Shown here one piece after another: positions 1 through 10,811 of a DNA stretch of 64,000 bases (positions within the stretch are counted from its first letter, which is position 1; every line of letters starts with the position of its first letter). The notes below the pieces were generated by a model. The model was not told where the DNA came from. It did no database searches and saw nothing but the letters and a program-made list of their open reading frames with translations. Source of the stretch: Pyropia haitanensis. Its lineage: Eukaryota > Rhodophyta > Bangiophyceae > Bangiales > Bangiaceae. The stretch is taken from contig SDUX01000008.1 in NCBI GenBank assembly GCA_008729055.1, forward strand, positions 5,481,756-5,545,755. The letters are read 5' to 3'. A program made the position numbers and the translations under genes.

Positions 1-1
1 A

Positions 2-3000
2 CTCACCTGGGAAGAAGTGGTAGCACGACTCCTCGTAGCTGAGGCAAGCATTAAGAACAAGCAAGCGATGACGGAAACATCGACGGCAGTATCAACAACG
101 GGGTCGACTGGCGCGTACGGCGCCACGGCAGAAGAAAGGAAGCGACGGGCGGCCGAGCGGCGCCGCCGAATCACGTGCTGGAACTGTGGGGCGCGGGGGC
201 ACTACTCAAACGAGTGCACCCGCATGGGAGGCGGCCATGGCGGGGGTGGGGGGCCCCCAAGTGGTAGTGGCCAAGGCGGCGCGGCGGCCCCGACAAGCGG
301 TACCAATGTCGGCGGCTTCCTTGGGACCGCTGCTCTGGGCGCGCGCGTCACCCAGCGGACCGTCGGGCGTCCAGATTACGGGCGCCCGACGCCAGAAGCC
401 GACCAGGTTACGCCCTGTGCAAGTCCAGCGAGGGTCGAATCACCTCGACGGACCACTGGCCAAACGGACTGGGTGGTGGACTCGGGGGCGACCCGACACA
501 TGTCCAAGGACGTGATGATGTTCACGCACTACCAGGCGGAGCAATCCAGAGACGTGACTCTGGCGGACGGGCGGTGCATCCCGATTGTCGGCGAAGGAGA
601 CGTCAAGTTTATGGGCAACCAGGGGTGGGAGCTGTCCCTCAGCGAAGTGGTGCACGTGCCAACGATTGCCACCAACCTGCTGTCGGTCCGAGGGATGACG
701 AAAAAGGGCGCCAAGGTGGTCTTTGAAGACGATACGTGCACCATTACCAAGGCGGGCATCACCGTGGCCATCGCGTACGCAGACGAGAACGACCAGTATG
801 TGATCCATGCCAACGACAACGGTGCGAAGCGGACTACCCACGCCAACGTTGCCACCTACCCTCAAGGCGGACAGTGGGAGAATCTTTGGCACCGGCGGAC
901 TGGCCACCTAGCAGTGGGTCGTCTGCCAACAATGGCAAAGGTGGTCAACGGGATGGGTGTGCCCGTCGCTGGTGAATCACAGCCGATGGGTGCCATTTGT
1001 CAACCGTGCGTGGAGGCGCGCATGCAGAGTGCTCCTTACGACTCGAGCGATCGAACGACCACGCGGCCGCTTGAGAAAATGCACGTGGACCTGGTCGGGC
1101 CGCTACCCCCGTCCCGCGGGGGCGCTCGGCACTTCGTTGCCATCGGAGATTACTACACCGAGCTGATGGTCGCCACCGCTCTGAGGACCAAGAGTGAGGC
1201 AGGCGCAGCGCTGCGCACCTGGATCGATCGGCTGGACGTGCAAGTCGGGCGAAAGGCAGCGCGCATCCGGATGGACGGAGCCAAGGAGATCGCAACCAGC
1301 AACGAGATGGTCGCGTACTTCAACGGGAAGGGCATCACCGTCGAGACGACTGCCCCATACACCCCTCAACAGAACGGACGATCAGAGCGCATGAACCGGA
1401 CCATTATGGAGCACCTCCGTGCCGTACTGTTGGAATCTGGCCTGCCCACCGACCTTTGGGCAGAGGCTCTTCAGGCGGTGCTCTACACGATGAACCTGTC
1501 ACCCACGATGGATGGAAAGTCGACGCCTTATGAGCGGTTTTATGGCAGAAAGGCAGACGTACGACACCTACGAGTATGGGGCAGTAAGGCGTATGCCCTG
1601 AAGTTCAACAAGGAGCAGCGGAAGCTGGAGTCGAAGGTGATGGTTGGATGGATGGTAGGATACGCCACGGGCGGCAAGGCCTACCGCGTACTGTCAGCGG
1701 ACAACGGGACCATCTACGTCCGTCGGGACGTAGTGGTCGACGAGAGCCTACCACCGACGCCGGCTGCCGCCGGACCGAGCACCTACCCCACAAGTGACGC
1801 GGGGAATGGGGGAGCTAGTGGTACCGACGGGAGGGACGACGGACCAAACCCTCCCAGAGAAGGCACCACGGGGCAATGGGCAGAGCCCTTTGGGACGCCC
1901 CCGTTGTCGGACCCCGCTACTTCATCGGGTAGCACCGGAGTACGAGAGCCGTATGACCTCCGGCCACGGAGCAACCTTCCTGGGGCGGCGGGGAGCGGTG
2001 GCGTGGTGGCCCGAGCGGCCACCGTTGGCAACACCATGACTGTGGAGGAGGCGGTCAATAGCCCATGGTGGAACAGCACCGCCCCCAAGGATGTAGACGA
2101 GGCGCTGTCGAGGCCCGACGCCTACCTCTGGCAAGAGGCTATGGACTCCGAGATGGCCTCCCTCTCAGCCAAGCAAGCGCTGCTCCTCATGCAACGGACT
2201 TCCGGCATGCACGTTGTTGGCAGCAAGTGGGTGTTCGACTACAAACACGACGCGACAGGGACGGTCAACCGGTACAAGGCCCGCCTGGTGATGCAAGGGT
2301 TCACCCAAATCAAGGGGCTAGACTACGACGAGTCCTGGGCGCCGTGTCCTGCACGGGCAACGGTCCGATGTCTTCTGGCTATCGTCGCAGAGAGGGACCT
2401 GGAGTTGTATGGGCTCGACATCAAGACCGCTTACCTGAACGCAGCGATGGACAAGGAACTGTACATTGAACAGCCAAGGGGGTACGAGCAGGGCGGGCGG
2501 GACATCGTCTGCAAGGTGGTGATGGCCCTGTATGGGTCGAAGCAGGCTGGGAAGCTATGGTACGACGACTTGAGCAAGACCTTGGTGGCGGCGGGAATGA
2601 GGGCGTCTGCCGCCGACCCCTGCCTGTACCTGTGGCGCCACCCCGAGTACGGCATCATCTACGTATTGGTGCACGTGGACGACACGATCATAGCGGCACG
2701 CAGCAACGAGGGCGCCGAAGCAGCTAAGAGAGTCATCACCGACAAGTACGAAACCAGAGACCAGGGGGAGGTGACAGACTTCCTCGGCATGCGGGTCACG
2801 CGAGACCGCGACGCGCGGACGTTGGACCTATCCAACCCCGGCCACACCATTGCCCTTATCAAGCGGTTTGGGATGGAGGAGGCGAACCCGACGCAGGTGC
2901 CGATGCACAAGGGGGCCGACCTACGGCGCACGGGGGAGAACATCCTGCACGACGCCGCCCCTTATATGGAGCTGGTCGGAGGCTTGCTCTACCTCAGCAC

Positions 3001-3730
3001 GACGACGCGGCCGGACTTGGCCTTAGCGGCGGGGAAACTGGCGCAGTATATGCGACTACCTGAGCAGCGCCATTGGCAAGCAGCCAAGGGGGCACTGCGG
3101 TACCTGGTGGGGACCCAAAAGATGGGTCTACGGTACGGGTCAGGCGGTGGCCTGGTCGGGTCGGTCGACGCCGATTACGCGGGCTGTCCGGATACGCGGC
3201 GGTCAACCGCAGGATGGGTTTACCATTGGAACGGGGCGGCCGTGTCGTGGGCATCCAAGCGTGAGCCGACGGTGGCGACCTCGACGGCAGAGGCAGAATA
3301 CATTGCGGCCGCGGCAGCGGTGAAGGAGGCATTGTGGCTCCGGAAGCTGCAAGCTGACATGGGCGGGGACGCTGGACCCATCCCCATTGCTGAGGACAAC
3401 ACGGCCTGTCTGGCTATCGCTGGCAGCACGGAGGGAACGGGGCGGGCGAAGCACATAGACACGGCCCACCACCTCGTGCGGGAGCGGATAGCCATGGGTC
3501 ATGTCGTGCTCTACCACGTCGCAAGCGAAGACATGATTGCCGACGGTTTGACCAAGCCGCTGGCACCTGAGCCCTTCCGGACATACCGGACCCGTATGGG
3601 AATCAAGACTGTCAAGGACGATGAGCAACCTGAGACAGACGTGCCTACCGCGGACGCCCCACCGGCGGGGCACGGACGTGGGGGAGTGTTGACGAACGAC
3701 CGTGCCCCTGTAACGGGGCATCACGAGTGA
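2..3730 (+). CDS. Copia-type Gag-Pol polyprotein (5' partial)
   Basis: The frame is open from base 2 (residues LTWEEVVARLLVAEA precede the first Met at 17), so the true start lies upstream. Counting from that Met: a CX2CX4HX4C zinc knuckle at 54-67; aspartic protease motif DSGAT at 155; integrase zinc pairs H292/H297 and C328/C331; integrase catalytic D358, D420 and E457; reverse transcriptase D801 and the YVLVHVDD box with D888/D889; RNase H with D1051, E1092/E1094, D1127 and KHID D1148. All catalytic residues expected for the family are present. The protein would copy its RNA into DNA and integrate it. The C-terminus overlaps the start of the LTR, because the stop at 3728-3730 lies about 40 bases inside it. 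Confidence 0.95.
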   Translation, partial: LTWEEVVARLLVAEASIKNKQAMTETSTAVSTTGSTGAYGATAEERKRRAAERRRRITCWNCGARGHYSNECTRMGGGHGGGGGPPSGSGQGGAAAPTSGTNVGGFLGTAALGARVTQRTVGRPDYGRPTPEADQVTPCASPARVESPRRTTGQTDWVVDSGATRHMSKDVMMFTHYQAEQSRDVTLADGRCIPIVGEGDVKFMGNQGWELSLSEVVHVPTIATNLLSVRGMTKKGAKVVFEDDTCTITKAGITVAIAYADENDQYVIHANDNGAKRTTHANVATYPQGGQWENLWHRRTGHLAVGRLPTMAKVVNGMGVPVAGESQPMGAICQPCVEARMQSAPYDSSDRTTTRPLEKMHVDLVGPLPPSRGGARHFVAIGDYYTELMVATALRTKSEAGAALRTWIDRLDVQVGRKAARIRMDGAKEIATSNEMVAYFNGKGITVETTAPYTPQQNGRSERMNRTIMEHLRAVLLESGLPTDLWAEALQAVLYTMNLSPTMDGKSTPYERFYGRKADVRHLRVWGSKAYALKFNKEQRKLESKVMVGWMVGYATGGKAYRVLSADNGTIYVRRDVVVDESLPPTPAAAGPSTYPTSDAGNGGASGTDGRDDGPNPPREGTTGQWAEPFGTPPLSDPATSSGSTGVREPYDLRPRSNLPGAAGSGGVVARAATVGNTMTVEEAVNSPWWNSTAPKDVDEALSRPDAYLWQEAMDSEMASLSAKQALLLMQRTSGMHVVGSKWVFDYKHDATGTVNRYKARLVMQGFTQIKGLDYDESWAPCPARATVRCLLAIVAERDLELYGLDIKTAYLNAAMDKELYIEQPRGYEQGGRDIVCKVVMALYGSKQAGKLWYDDLSKTLVAAGMRASAADPCLYLWRHPEYGIIYVLVHVDDTIIAARSNEGAEAAKRVITDKYETRDQGEVTDFLGMRVTRDRDARTLDLSNPGHTIALIKRFGMEEANPTQVPMHKGADLRRTGENILHDAAPYMELVGGLLYLSTTTRPDLALAAGKLAQYMRLPEQRHWQAAKGALRYLVGTQKMGLRYGSGGGLVGSVDADYAGCPDTRRSTAGWVYHWNGAAVSWASKREPTVATSTAEAEYIAAAAAVKEALWLRKLQADMGGDAGPIPIAEDNTACLAIAGSTEGTGRAKHIDTAHHLVRERIAMGHVVLYHVASEDMIADGLTKPLAPEPFRTYRTRMGIKTVKDDEQPETDVPTADAPPAGHGRGGVLTNDRAPVTGHHE

Positions 3731-4177
3731 AGATCGCGAGGCAAGGTGGAGTTGACCGCCGGCGGGACATTACCACCAACTTGGTCATCCAGTAGCCGGA
3801 CAAGTCCCGCGCGGGGGGGGAACAAGTGCGGCACCACGAGAGGAGGGATGATCGAGCGAGAGAGACGCGTGGCCCACGGTGGCGACTGACCAGACTAGAG
3901 AGGGGCACCCGCGAGACGATGTGGGGCCCGCCGTGTGGAGTGGGCAGGCGAGGAACGGGGACCCCCATACGGAGGTCCTCGGGGGGACCAAGGCGCGCCC
4001 ACACTGTTGGGGCGAGTGGGGGAGTGGACCGGCGAGAGACACCGACCCCTGAGTGTGCATTGAGGGGGGTAGCCCCAGCGAGGCTGAATGAGAGAAAGGG
4101 GGCTGAGGCAGACGCGGGCGCGCGGCGCCACACGAGAGAGGAAAAAGAGCAACGCGTACTGCACCTGATTGCCAACA
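3687..4177 (+). repeat. 3' long terminal repeat of the copia element
   Basis: The LTR begins TGTTGACGAA directly after the polypurine tract GGGGGAG and ends GCCAACA, giving the TG...CA termini and a TGTTG/CAACA five-base inverted end typical of copia LTRs. Length is 491 bp. If these ends are right, bases 4178-4182 (gggcc) should be the right copy of the target duplication. The boundary is inferred from one LTR only. Confidence 0.75.
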
Positions 4178-4987
4178 GGGCCGGCCGCCCCGTCCCGCGC
4201 CGCCCAGCTCGGCTGGTGTGCACGTCGGCCGAGCGGGCGGGTAGCGGCTCGGCCGCAGATGTCGTCGGCCGGGCGGCCAGCGCTGTCGACGGGACCGCGG
4301 CGCGCCGGCGCGCCGGTCGCGGGGCGGGGGGCGGGGGGGGGGGGCGGGCCTGCGGCGGGCCGCGGCCCCGGTCACCCGACGGTGCCACGTTGACCACGTT
4401 GGCCTCTCGAGGCGGTGCCGCCGCTACCGGCGCTACGTGAGGGGGGGGGGGGGGGGGAGGGGGGGGGGGGGCGGCGCCGGGTCGCACGGCGGACTGTACT
4501 TCCCGTACGGTCCAGTGGATAGCGTGTGGCGGCTGCCGCCCGTAGGTGTACACACTGCAGCCGCTGCCACTGGCCGGGGGTGGCTGCGTGGTGGTAGCCT
4601 GGTGTTGCTAGAGGTGGGGCGGCGGTGGCGATGAGGGGCGGAGGGAGGGGGGTTCACAGTGTGAACTTTACCCACTGCCACACGGCGCAGCCGCGGCGGG
4701 AGCGGCCGGCGCAGGCCGCGGTCGCCAGCCGCAAGCGGCGTGTAGGGGGCGGCCTCGGCGGCTGGTCCGCCGGCCCGCGGCGCCAACACCCACCGCCGCC
4801 CCGCTGCCACCGCCGTCTGGCAGTGGCGCACCGGCGTGGCGCCCAGTGTCGGGTCTGCGCCGCGCGCGTCTGGCCGACCGTGTGGTCGCCGCGCCGCGCG
4901 GGTGGGACCCGCCGGTCGGGCGGCGGCGGGTGCCCTCCTGCCGGGGCAAAGGCGGCGTCGAGGCGGGGAACGGGCGGACCCGCAAAC

Positions 4988-5022
<35 letters not shown>

Positions 5023-6728
5023 GGAGGGGGAAGCGGGCGCGCGGATCGGGTCGGCTCGGTTGCGCGGCGGGCCCCCCCTGGCGCCGCCCGCGCTCGTCCG
5101 CGGCGGCCACCGCGTCGACGTGGCCGCGCACGTGAGCGGCGGCGAGGGGGAGGGGGGGAGGCGGCCCCCGCGGCGGCCCAACGGCCGTTGCGGGTGGTGC
5201 TGTCCGCAACGTGGACGCGGCGTTGCGCCAGGCGATGTCCGGTGCGTCGTAACGGCGGGACGCCGAGGCCTGCCTGCCGCCACCGCCGGCAAGGGGAGCG
5301 GGCGCCGGTGCAGCAGTCGCCCGGCCGGCTGGCCGGGCGTGACCACCCCCGTCTCGCCTACCAAACGGGGGTGTGGGGCGGCGGTGGCTGCGCGCCGGCC
5401 CGCCGACTACGGGGCGGCCCGCCCGTCGAGCGCCGGCCGGTCGACGGTTTGCCGGTCGCCTCGGTGGTGGACGCGACGCGGCCGTGCCAACACCACCCAC
5501 CCCTCCAGTGGCGGCAGCACTGCGACACCCTGGGCGGCGCGGGCGGCGGCCGACACGCCAACGCCCTTGCCTTCTCCCCGCTCCCTCCCGGGCCTCGCCC
5601 GTCGGTGGCCGTCCACCCCGCTGACCCCGACCGACCCCACCGCGGCGGTCGCATCGCTGGCAGCGAAGGAGGAGACGAGGCGGGCGGCGGCACCGCCGCG
5701 GCCACGGCGACGGCGGCGGTGGCGGCGGCGGTGGCGCCACGGGGTGGCCCTCCCGTCCCCCGAGTTCAGGTCCCCCACGGGGGGCGCCCGTCATGAGCCC
5801 ACGGCGGTGTTACAGGCGCACCGCCGGGAGGGTTGGTATCCCCGCCTGTCAATGTCTGCCGCCCCCCTCATCGTCGCTTTGCCAGGCGGACAGAGTGGGT
5901 GAGGGTGTGCGCGCCTTCCGCCGCGTGCAGGGAGATGGTGCGACGCCGGCGCTGGGCGCCGCCAGTCTGGGCTAGGGCACACCCCCGTGTGTGTGTACGA
6001 CGGTGGGGACGGACAGGGCTAGACGGCAGGGCGGAAGCAGGCTGACCCATCCATCCCCAGAGTGCGCATGCAGCGTCGACTGGCGGAAGATGGGTGCGCT
6101 CGGAGGCGCCTACGGAAGAAAAAGAGTAAAGAACAAGAGATGCGACAATGAGAGCATGGACGCGACGCACTAGGAGCCTCCCGGCTGACGCTGCATCCAT
6201 AGCGGAGGGCGGCGGGGCGCCTCTGCACTGGAGTAGACGCCATCCGGCTCTTGCACGCTCTGGGAGCGAAGGGAGAGGCCGTCCATCGCGAACCGAAGAA
6301 GAGCGGGATCGCCCGGACGGTCCGACCGACGCTTGTGACACGTTGCAAAAATGGTAAACCAGTGAGGAATTGACAAAGAACAGCGGTGTGTGCGCCCGTT
6401 CAATCCACAAGACTGACTGACAGTAGGTTTGTTCGGCGATGGCGGTGCGCGACGCTGCGGCCCGTGTCGTCGCCGACGTTGGCCTGACACCCACCCACGT
6501 CTCACGCCTCGTCCCCGTCCTGCCCGCGGTCCCGTCACCACCCCTGTCCGCCCACCCCCCCAAGTCCCGCCGCCCCTGGCCTATCTTTGGGGCATCCCTT
6601 CTCCGCTGCTGTCTGCTCCTGCTCGTCTTCCTCCTTCCTCCCTTTTTCCGCTCTCACCCCTCCCACTGTTGTTACCAGCAGCCCCCCCCTTCCCCCCCTC
6701 CCCGGCCCGCCCTCGGTCGCCGCGTGCC
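4178..6728. other. GC-rich low-complexity interval, no gene supported
   Basis: Very GC-rich sequence with long open frames on both strands that give only Pro/Arg/Gly/Ala-rich translations and no recognisable domain. It holds a G-rich run near 4440-4470 and a 32-base G run at 4990-5021. The part from about 6050 to 6430 is less skewed and may include the promoter and 5' leader of the SEC61-gamma gene, but no clear TATA box was seen. Confidence 0.6.
4990..5021 (+). repeat. Homopolymer run of 32 G
   Basis: An uninterrupted run of 32 guanines, the longest in the window. Runs of 20 or more also occur at 13421-13442 (G), 23584-23604 (C) and 63306-63328 (G). Such tracts can form quadruplexes and are hard to sequence, so their exact lengths are doubtful. 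Confidence 0.9.
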
Positions 6729-7625
6729 ATGGACGCTGTCCAGTCCGTGGCGGGCCCGCTGCACGAGTTCTCCATCGACTCTGCACGCCTGCTGCGCCGG
6801 TGCACCAAGCCTGACCGTCGGGGTACGATTGCCATGTGAGGCGGTGGGGGTGGCGGTGCGGTGGCCACGCACTCGGGGGACGCATTCCCCGCGCCCGGTG
6901 CCATTGCGGGCGGCATGTTGCCGTTGCGGTGGGCAGAGTGCCTGCAGAGATTTGTCTCTGCCGCTGGTGGCCCGCCCTGCGCGTGTCTGGGGGGCTGGCG
7001 TTGGTGTTTGCACTGGCGTTTGTCGGCGGCCGCACGGTCTGTGCGTTCCCGTTGCCCAGGCATCTAACCGTTCATGGTGTGTTTGGCCACGTTTGCTATT
7101 GCTTGGCTTGTCTTACACCCTGCGTGTGTTTCTTGGGCCGCATCGTTGGGTGTGTGGATGATGGAAACGCCTGCGCGTGCCGCTGTGCTGCTCCCTGGCG
7201 CTTGCCATCGCGTCCCTGCGGCCGCAGAGTTTACCAAGATTGCGTCGGCTACGGCGATTGGGTTTGCAGTGATGGGCTTCATCGGGTACTTTGTGCGGCT
7301 CCTCCACATCCCTGTCAACAACATCCTCATTGGTATGTGCAGCTCGCCCGGTTGCTTGTGCCGCGCTCTTCACGCGCCAGAGCTTGTTGTCACGCACTCT
7401 GGTTCCTCCCTCAACGTGTGGATGCTGTTGCTGAATCGAAGGCGATCGGACGAGGGCAGGTGGCCTACGCGACCGTACGTCAGTGAGTTGCGCAGCTGTC
7501 ACTGTGGTGGTACTGACCACCCCCTTGCTGGATGATCTGTTGCGCTCCTGCGCGTTTTGGACAAGTGCTGGGCTGCTCACTGGCCGTCTTGACTGCTTGT
7601 TGCTTTCTCGTCCACAGGGTCATAG
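6729..7625 (+). CDS. SEC61G: Protein translocation channel SEC61 subunit gamma (three exons)
   Basis: Exons 6729-6822, 7228-7332 and 7618-7625 join to a 68-residue protein, the same length as animal SEC61-gamma. Introns are 405 bp (GTACGA...CCGCAG) and 285 bp (GTATGT...CCACAG). The protein starts MDAVQSV, contains the conserved RCTKPDR motif before the exon 1/2 junction, then EFTKIA, one membrane span around [14 protein letters not shown], and the [10 protein letters not shown] tail; exon 3 supplies only the last residues and the stop. It is the tail-anchored SecE-family subunit of the ER Sec61 channel that moves nascent proteins across or into the membrane. The start lies in gccATGGAC, a strong Kozak context. 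No single open frame shows the gene; the exons were joined by splice sites and family similarity. Confidence 0.93.
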
Positions 7626-8304
7626 GTCTTTGTCTGACGAGCCAGCGTCTCCTGTATTGTGTAAATGGTGAATGGGGTACGTGCTTGCCTGGGCCCGGCC
7701 TCGCCCGTGGGACGCGCGCGACGGACGCATGCGGTTTCCGTGAGCAGCCCGGTGCACGGCCCCTCTTGCACGCGCGACGCGTCGTCGCCACCCCGCGTTC
7801 TTGCTCGACGCGCGGCGCCGTCACCGAGCTCGTGGGCCACCGCTCAGTGGAACCCCACACTCCACCGCGGCGCCGCGGTGGGCACCGCCCCGCTGCGCCA
7901 CCACCCACCCGCCTGGCAGGCACCTGCGTCCGGCCCCCAACCACAGGGATCAGCAGCCACCTTTTCCCCGGAAATTCCGCCGCCGCCGTCACGCGTGCCG
8001 CCCTCCCACCCCCGCCGTCTCTGTCAAGCCCCGTTGGGAGTTTGCGAGTCTCAAACGCAGCAACCCGCGACACAAACAGGGCCACCCCCGCGGACGGCAC
8101 CTCCCATCGCCACCGTCCGCGCAGCCCCCGTCCCATACAAACGGGTCCTCGCAATACTGGCTCGTCCGCCGCTGCAACTCCCTGCGACCCGCCGCCTCCG
8201 CGACGCGCCGCTCCGCTGAGAAGCGCCCCCCGCCGCCGCGCCCCCGCACCCCCCCCCCGCCCCACACCTACACCACCTCCTCTGCGGCATCCCCCACCCC
8301 CTCT

Positions 8305-8337
<33 letters not shown>

Positions 8338-8399
8338 CCACATGCTGACGCCGACTCCGCCGCCGCGGCCGATGCCCCCTTTGGCGGCCCCCACCGCCC
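7626..8399. other. Intergenic, GC-rich, no gene supported
   Basis: Contains the 3' flank of SEC61-gamma and then proline-codon-rich sequence with a (GCC)n tract near 8305-8337. Open frames exist on both strands but none carries a recognisable motif. Confidence 0.5.
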
Positions 8400-8462
8400 C
8401 TACCGCCACCACTCACGCCACTCACGCGGCGCCCTCCCCCCCCCCCCCCCCGCCGGCGCTGA

Positions 8463-8499
<37 letters not shown>

Positions 8500-8843
8500 T
8501 CCTCGCCCCAAACCGTCACGCCCGCCACGTTGTACTCTGGGTCCCCCGGCGCGGCACGGAGGCAGCGGAAGAACGCGCGCAGCGGCGTGCCGATGGTCGT
8601 GGGCGCGTCAAAGATCGCGTCGATGATGTCACTCAGCTGCGCGTTGCACCGGTGCGGGCGGGAGAGGCCGTCGGGGTCGTCTGTGGGCGTCCCGCCGGGG
8701 CGGGAGTGCGCCCGGGGGACGACCGTCGTGGTGATGAGCGGGGTGAAGGGGCGCCCAGGGGGGGGGGGGGGGCGTCGGGTGTGGTGCTCGGTGGGCTGGG
8801 GGGGGAGGGATCATCGGGAGGTGAGGGCGGCAGCGTGGCCATG
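8400..8843 (-). CDS. Unrecognised coding segment with a frame break in a 15-base homopolymer
   Basis: An ATG in a very strong context (cgccATGGcc, 8843-8841) opens a Pro/Ser-rich N-terminus (MATLPPSPPDDP). A 15-base C run on the coding strand (8758-8772) then throws the frame off. In another frame the sequence continues as TPLITTTVVPRAH..., CNAQLSDIIDAIFDAP and LRAFFRCLRAAP, with a strict G/C third-position pattern and normal amino-acid mixture unlike its surroundings, before a polyproline stretch and a stop at 8400. I do not recognise the family. It may be one exon of a longer gene. The break could be a homopolymer length error, a real mutation or a missed intron. Confidence 0.4.
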
Positions 8844-10595
8844 GCGAGGTTGACGGGGATGAGATTGGGGGAGAGGCGGGGAAGGGAGGGGGACGGGTGG
8901 GTGAGAACAGACGGATGAGCGACGTAGCGTGGAAAAATAAACAGAGAAAAAAGCGCGGGTAGGGGTGGAGGCGGCGGCACGTACGCCCGCCGGCGGCGGG
9001 GCGGCGGCACTTGGTTCGTGAGGTGGCAGCCGCAGCGGTAGTGTGTCGGCCACAGGAGAGGGAAACAGGTGGGGAAAGGGGGCAGGGGAGAGGAAGCAGG
9101 AGCTGGTGACCGCCGCACAGCACCTCAAGAAAGCCGTCAAATTATCAGATAGGAGCTCTCGACGTCCAGTTCGAATCCAACATACATCGATAGCGGATGT
9201 AAGATAGTGCGCTGCTGTAGGTGGTCAAGAGCTCTGATTCCATAGTGGCCAAGACCTATCCACCGTTCTTCCGCGCCAGTGCGAATCCAATCGACATCGC
9301 GATAGGTGGACGACTCGTGGCCACGATCCATGGAGAACTCGAGAGCGATCATTAGCCACGTCTCTCGGGCACGAGAGGATATGAGGTCCTCTCGCGTAGG
9401 GCTGAAGAACTGGCGGCCGCAAGTTGTTTTTTGCTCTGCCTATCCGTCCCACACCATAACGCCCCCCGCACCCCCCTGTTCACATGTACACCCCACCCCG
9501 TCCCCTGCCGTGCACGTCCACAAACCAGCCGCATAACCCCCACGAGAAGGGCAGACACAACCAGGTACCACCAGCATGCCACGAACGAGAAGCGATAGCA
9601 ACAGGAACACCCCAACAACACAAACAGGCCATGTGTCAGTGTTCATCCGTTGTCAGGACGTCAACACCCACAGTGCGCCCCACCACAACCCGCCTGCCGC
9701 AACTGCACGAACCCCAAGGCACCGACAGCGTCACACGAGTCACCAACGTGACGCTCTCTCCCCCGTGCCATTGCGCAATGTCCTCTCCCTTCAACGCACG
9801 CCGCACGTGCATACCATGTAACAGTCGGGGGCAGGGCGCGTACGTCGTAGGCCCGTCGAGGCGTGGCGGGCGTGCAAGGGAAGCGGCGTGACCAGCACGG
9901 CACAGAGATAGGAACGGGGGGCGGGCGGGGCGCAGGGAGGGAGCGACGACTGCCCGAGTGGAGGGACGCGCACCGCCTGGGTCGGCATGTGGGCTGCACT
10001 CCAGGCCCAAAGAGCGCGCGCACCGCAGCCGGGTCCAACGGGAGGTCTCTCGCGCGACTGCTCGACGTGCTGACAATTCTAATTATGCATCCGACTGTGA
10101 ACTGTACGGATTTGTCGGGCAACTCAGGCTACTTTATCGCGACAGGGCGGCCACGCCAGCGAAACACGGCGCACGCGCCACCCACACCCAGTTGAGGGTG
10201 GTCGCTGGGATCTGAAAAAGAACGAGTTATAGAAAATACATCCACAATTCAAGAGGCTTTTTCACGCCGGTTCTCGCGGAGGGTGCGCCAGTGGTACGCA
10301 CCATCTCTCGTCCACCCCGCTATCGACCACATCGCTCCGTGAACCCCCAAGCCTTCCCACTATGGTGCAATAAATCGGGGCAGATCTTTCTGGTTGTGCC
10401 CATACGAAGTCACCATGCGAGTCTGCATCGATTCCTATTTTCTGTATATTTTTCCTCGGCGCTGACCGTGTTCTCTTTTTTTTCCTGGCGCAGTGGTGTT
10501 CCACCGCGCCTCACGCACAGCCAGCCCCCTCCCCGCCGCTGCTTTCTGTCCATCAAACCCAAGCGGCGCCCACTCCCACTCGCGCCCCCGCTCAC
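8844..10595. other. Intergenic; one lower-GC patch with a short degenerate repeat
   Basis: No gene recognised. Between about 9140 and 9400 GC falls and a degenerate motif occurs twice about 100 bases apart: ccagttcgaatccaac (9167) and ccagtgcgaatccaat (9270), each followed by acatcg and gatag. This may be an old mobile-element remnant. The sequence from about 10260 to 10595 could hold later exons of the OTU-like gene on the minus strand, but splice sites could not be fixed. Confidence 0.4.
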
Positions 10596-10811
10596 CCCTG
10601 TTTGGACGCCCGCCCACGTACGTCTTTGGCTGCCGCATCCGCCGGCAGTAGTCACCAAACGCGGCGTCGCCGGCGGGCGTGGCGCCGCCGCCGTCGGCGT
10701 CCAGGCCGAGCACGCAGTACTGAGCCAGCAGCGCGCGGTGGACGACGAGCTCATCCACCACCCGCCAGCGGAGCGCGTCCGCCTCGTCCCGCTCGATGCG
10801 CTCCGACCACC
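10596..10811 (-). CDS. OTU-type cysteine protease-like exon (partial gene)
   Basis: The exon follows a strong pyrimidine tract ending ccgccgcag and ends at a GTGAGC donor (GT at 10595-10594). It reads W-S-E-R-I-E-R-D-E, then RVVDELVVHRALLAQY, a variable part, and DYCRRMRQPKTYVGG. The last part resembles the OTU-domain segment where a tyrosine/methionine helix leads into a T-[WY]-[GV]-G turn, and the helix before it matches the usual position after the catalytic-Cys exon. OTU proteins are deubiquitinating cysteine proteases. The catalytic Cys and His would lie in other exons, which I could not place, so this is a family-level suggestion. Confidence 0.4.

Larger units (their letters stand above)
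1..4177 (+). mobile_element. Ty1/copia LTR retrotransposon, 5' end outside window
   Basis: A gag-pol frame already open at the left edge runs to 3730 and is followed by a purine-rich tract (3680-3686) and a 3' LTR (3687-4177). Domain order is zinc knuckle, protease, integrase, reverse transcriptase, RNase H. Integrase lying before reverse transcriptase is the Ty1/copia (Pseudoviridae) order and excludes Ty3/gypsy. No frameshift or stop interrupts the visible pol, so the copy looks young. The 5' LTR, primer-binding site and first part of gag lie upstream, so LTR-LTR divergence and the target duplication cannot be read here. Confidence 0.93.

Noticed and set aside
4433..5902. Long open frames of 300-450 residues on both strands
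   Set aside because: They overlap each other, consist of Arg/Pro/Gly/Ala and follow from high GC content; no motif or conserved start.
9165..9182. gttcgaatcc, resembling a tRNA B box
   Set aside because: The flanking bases cannot form a T stem and the motif is part of a degenerate local repeat.
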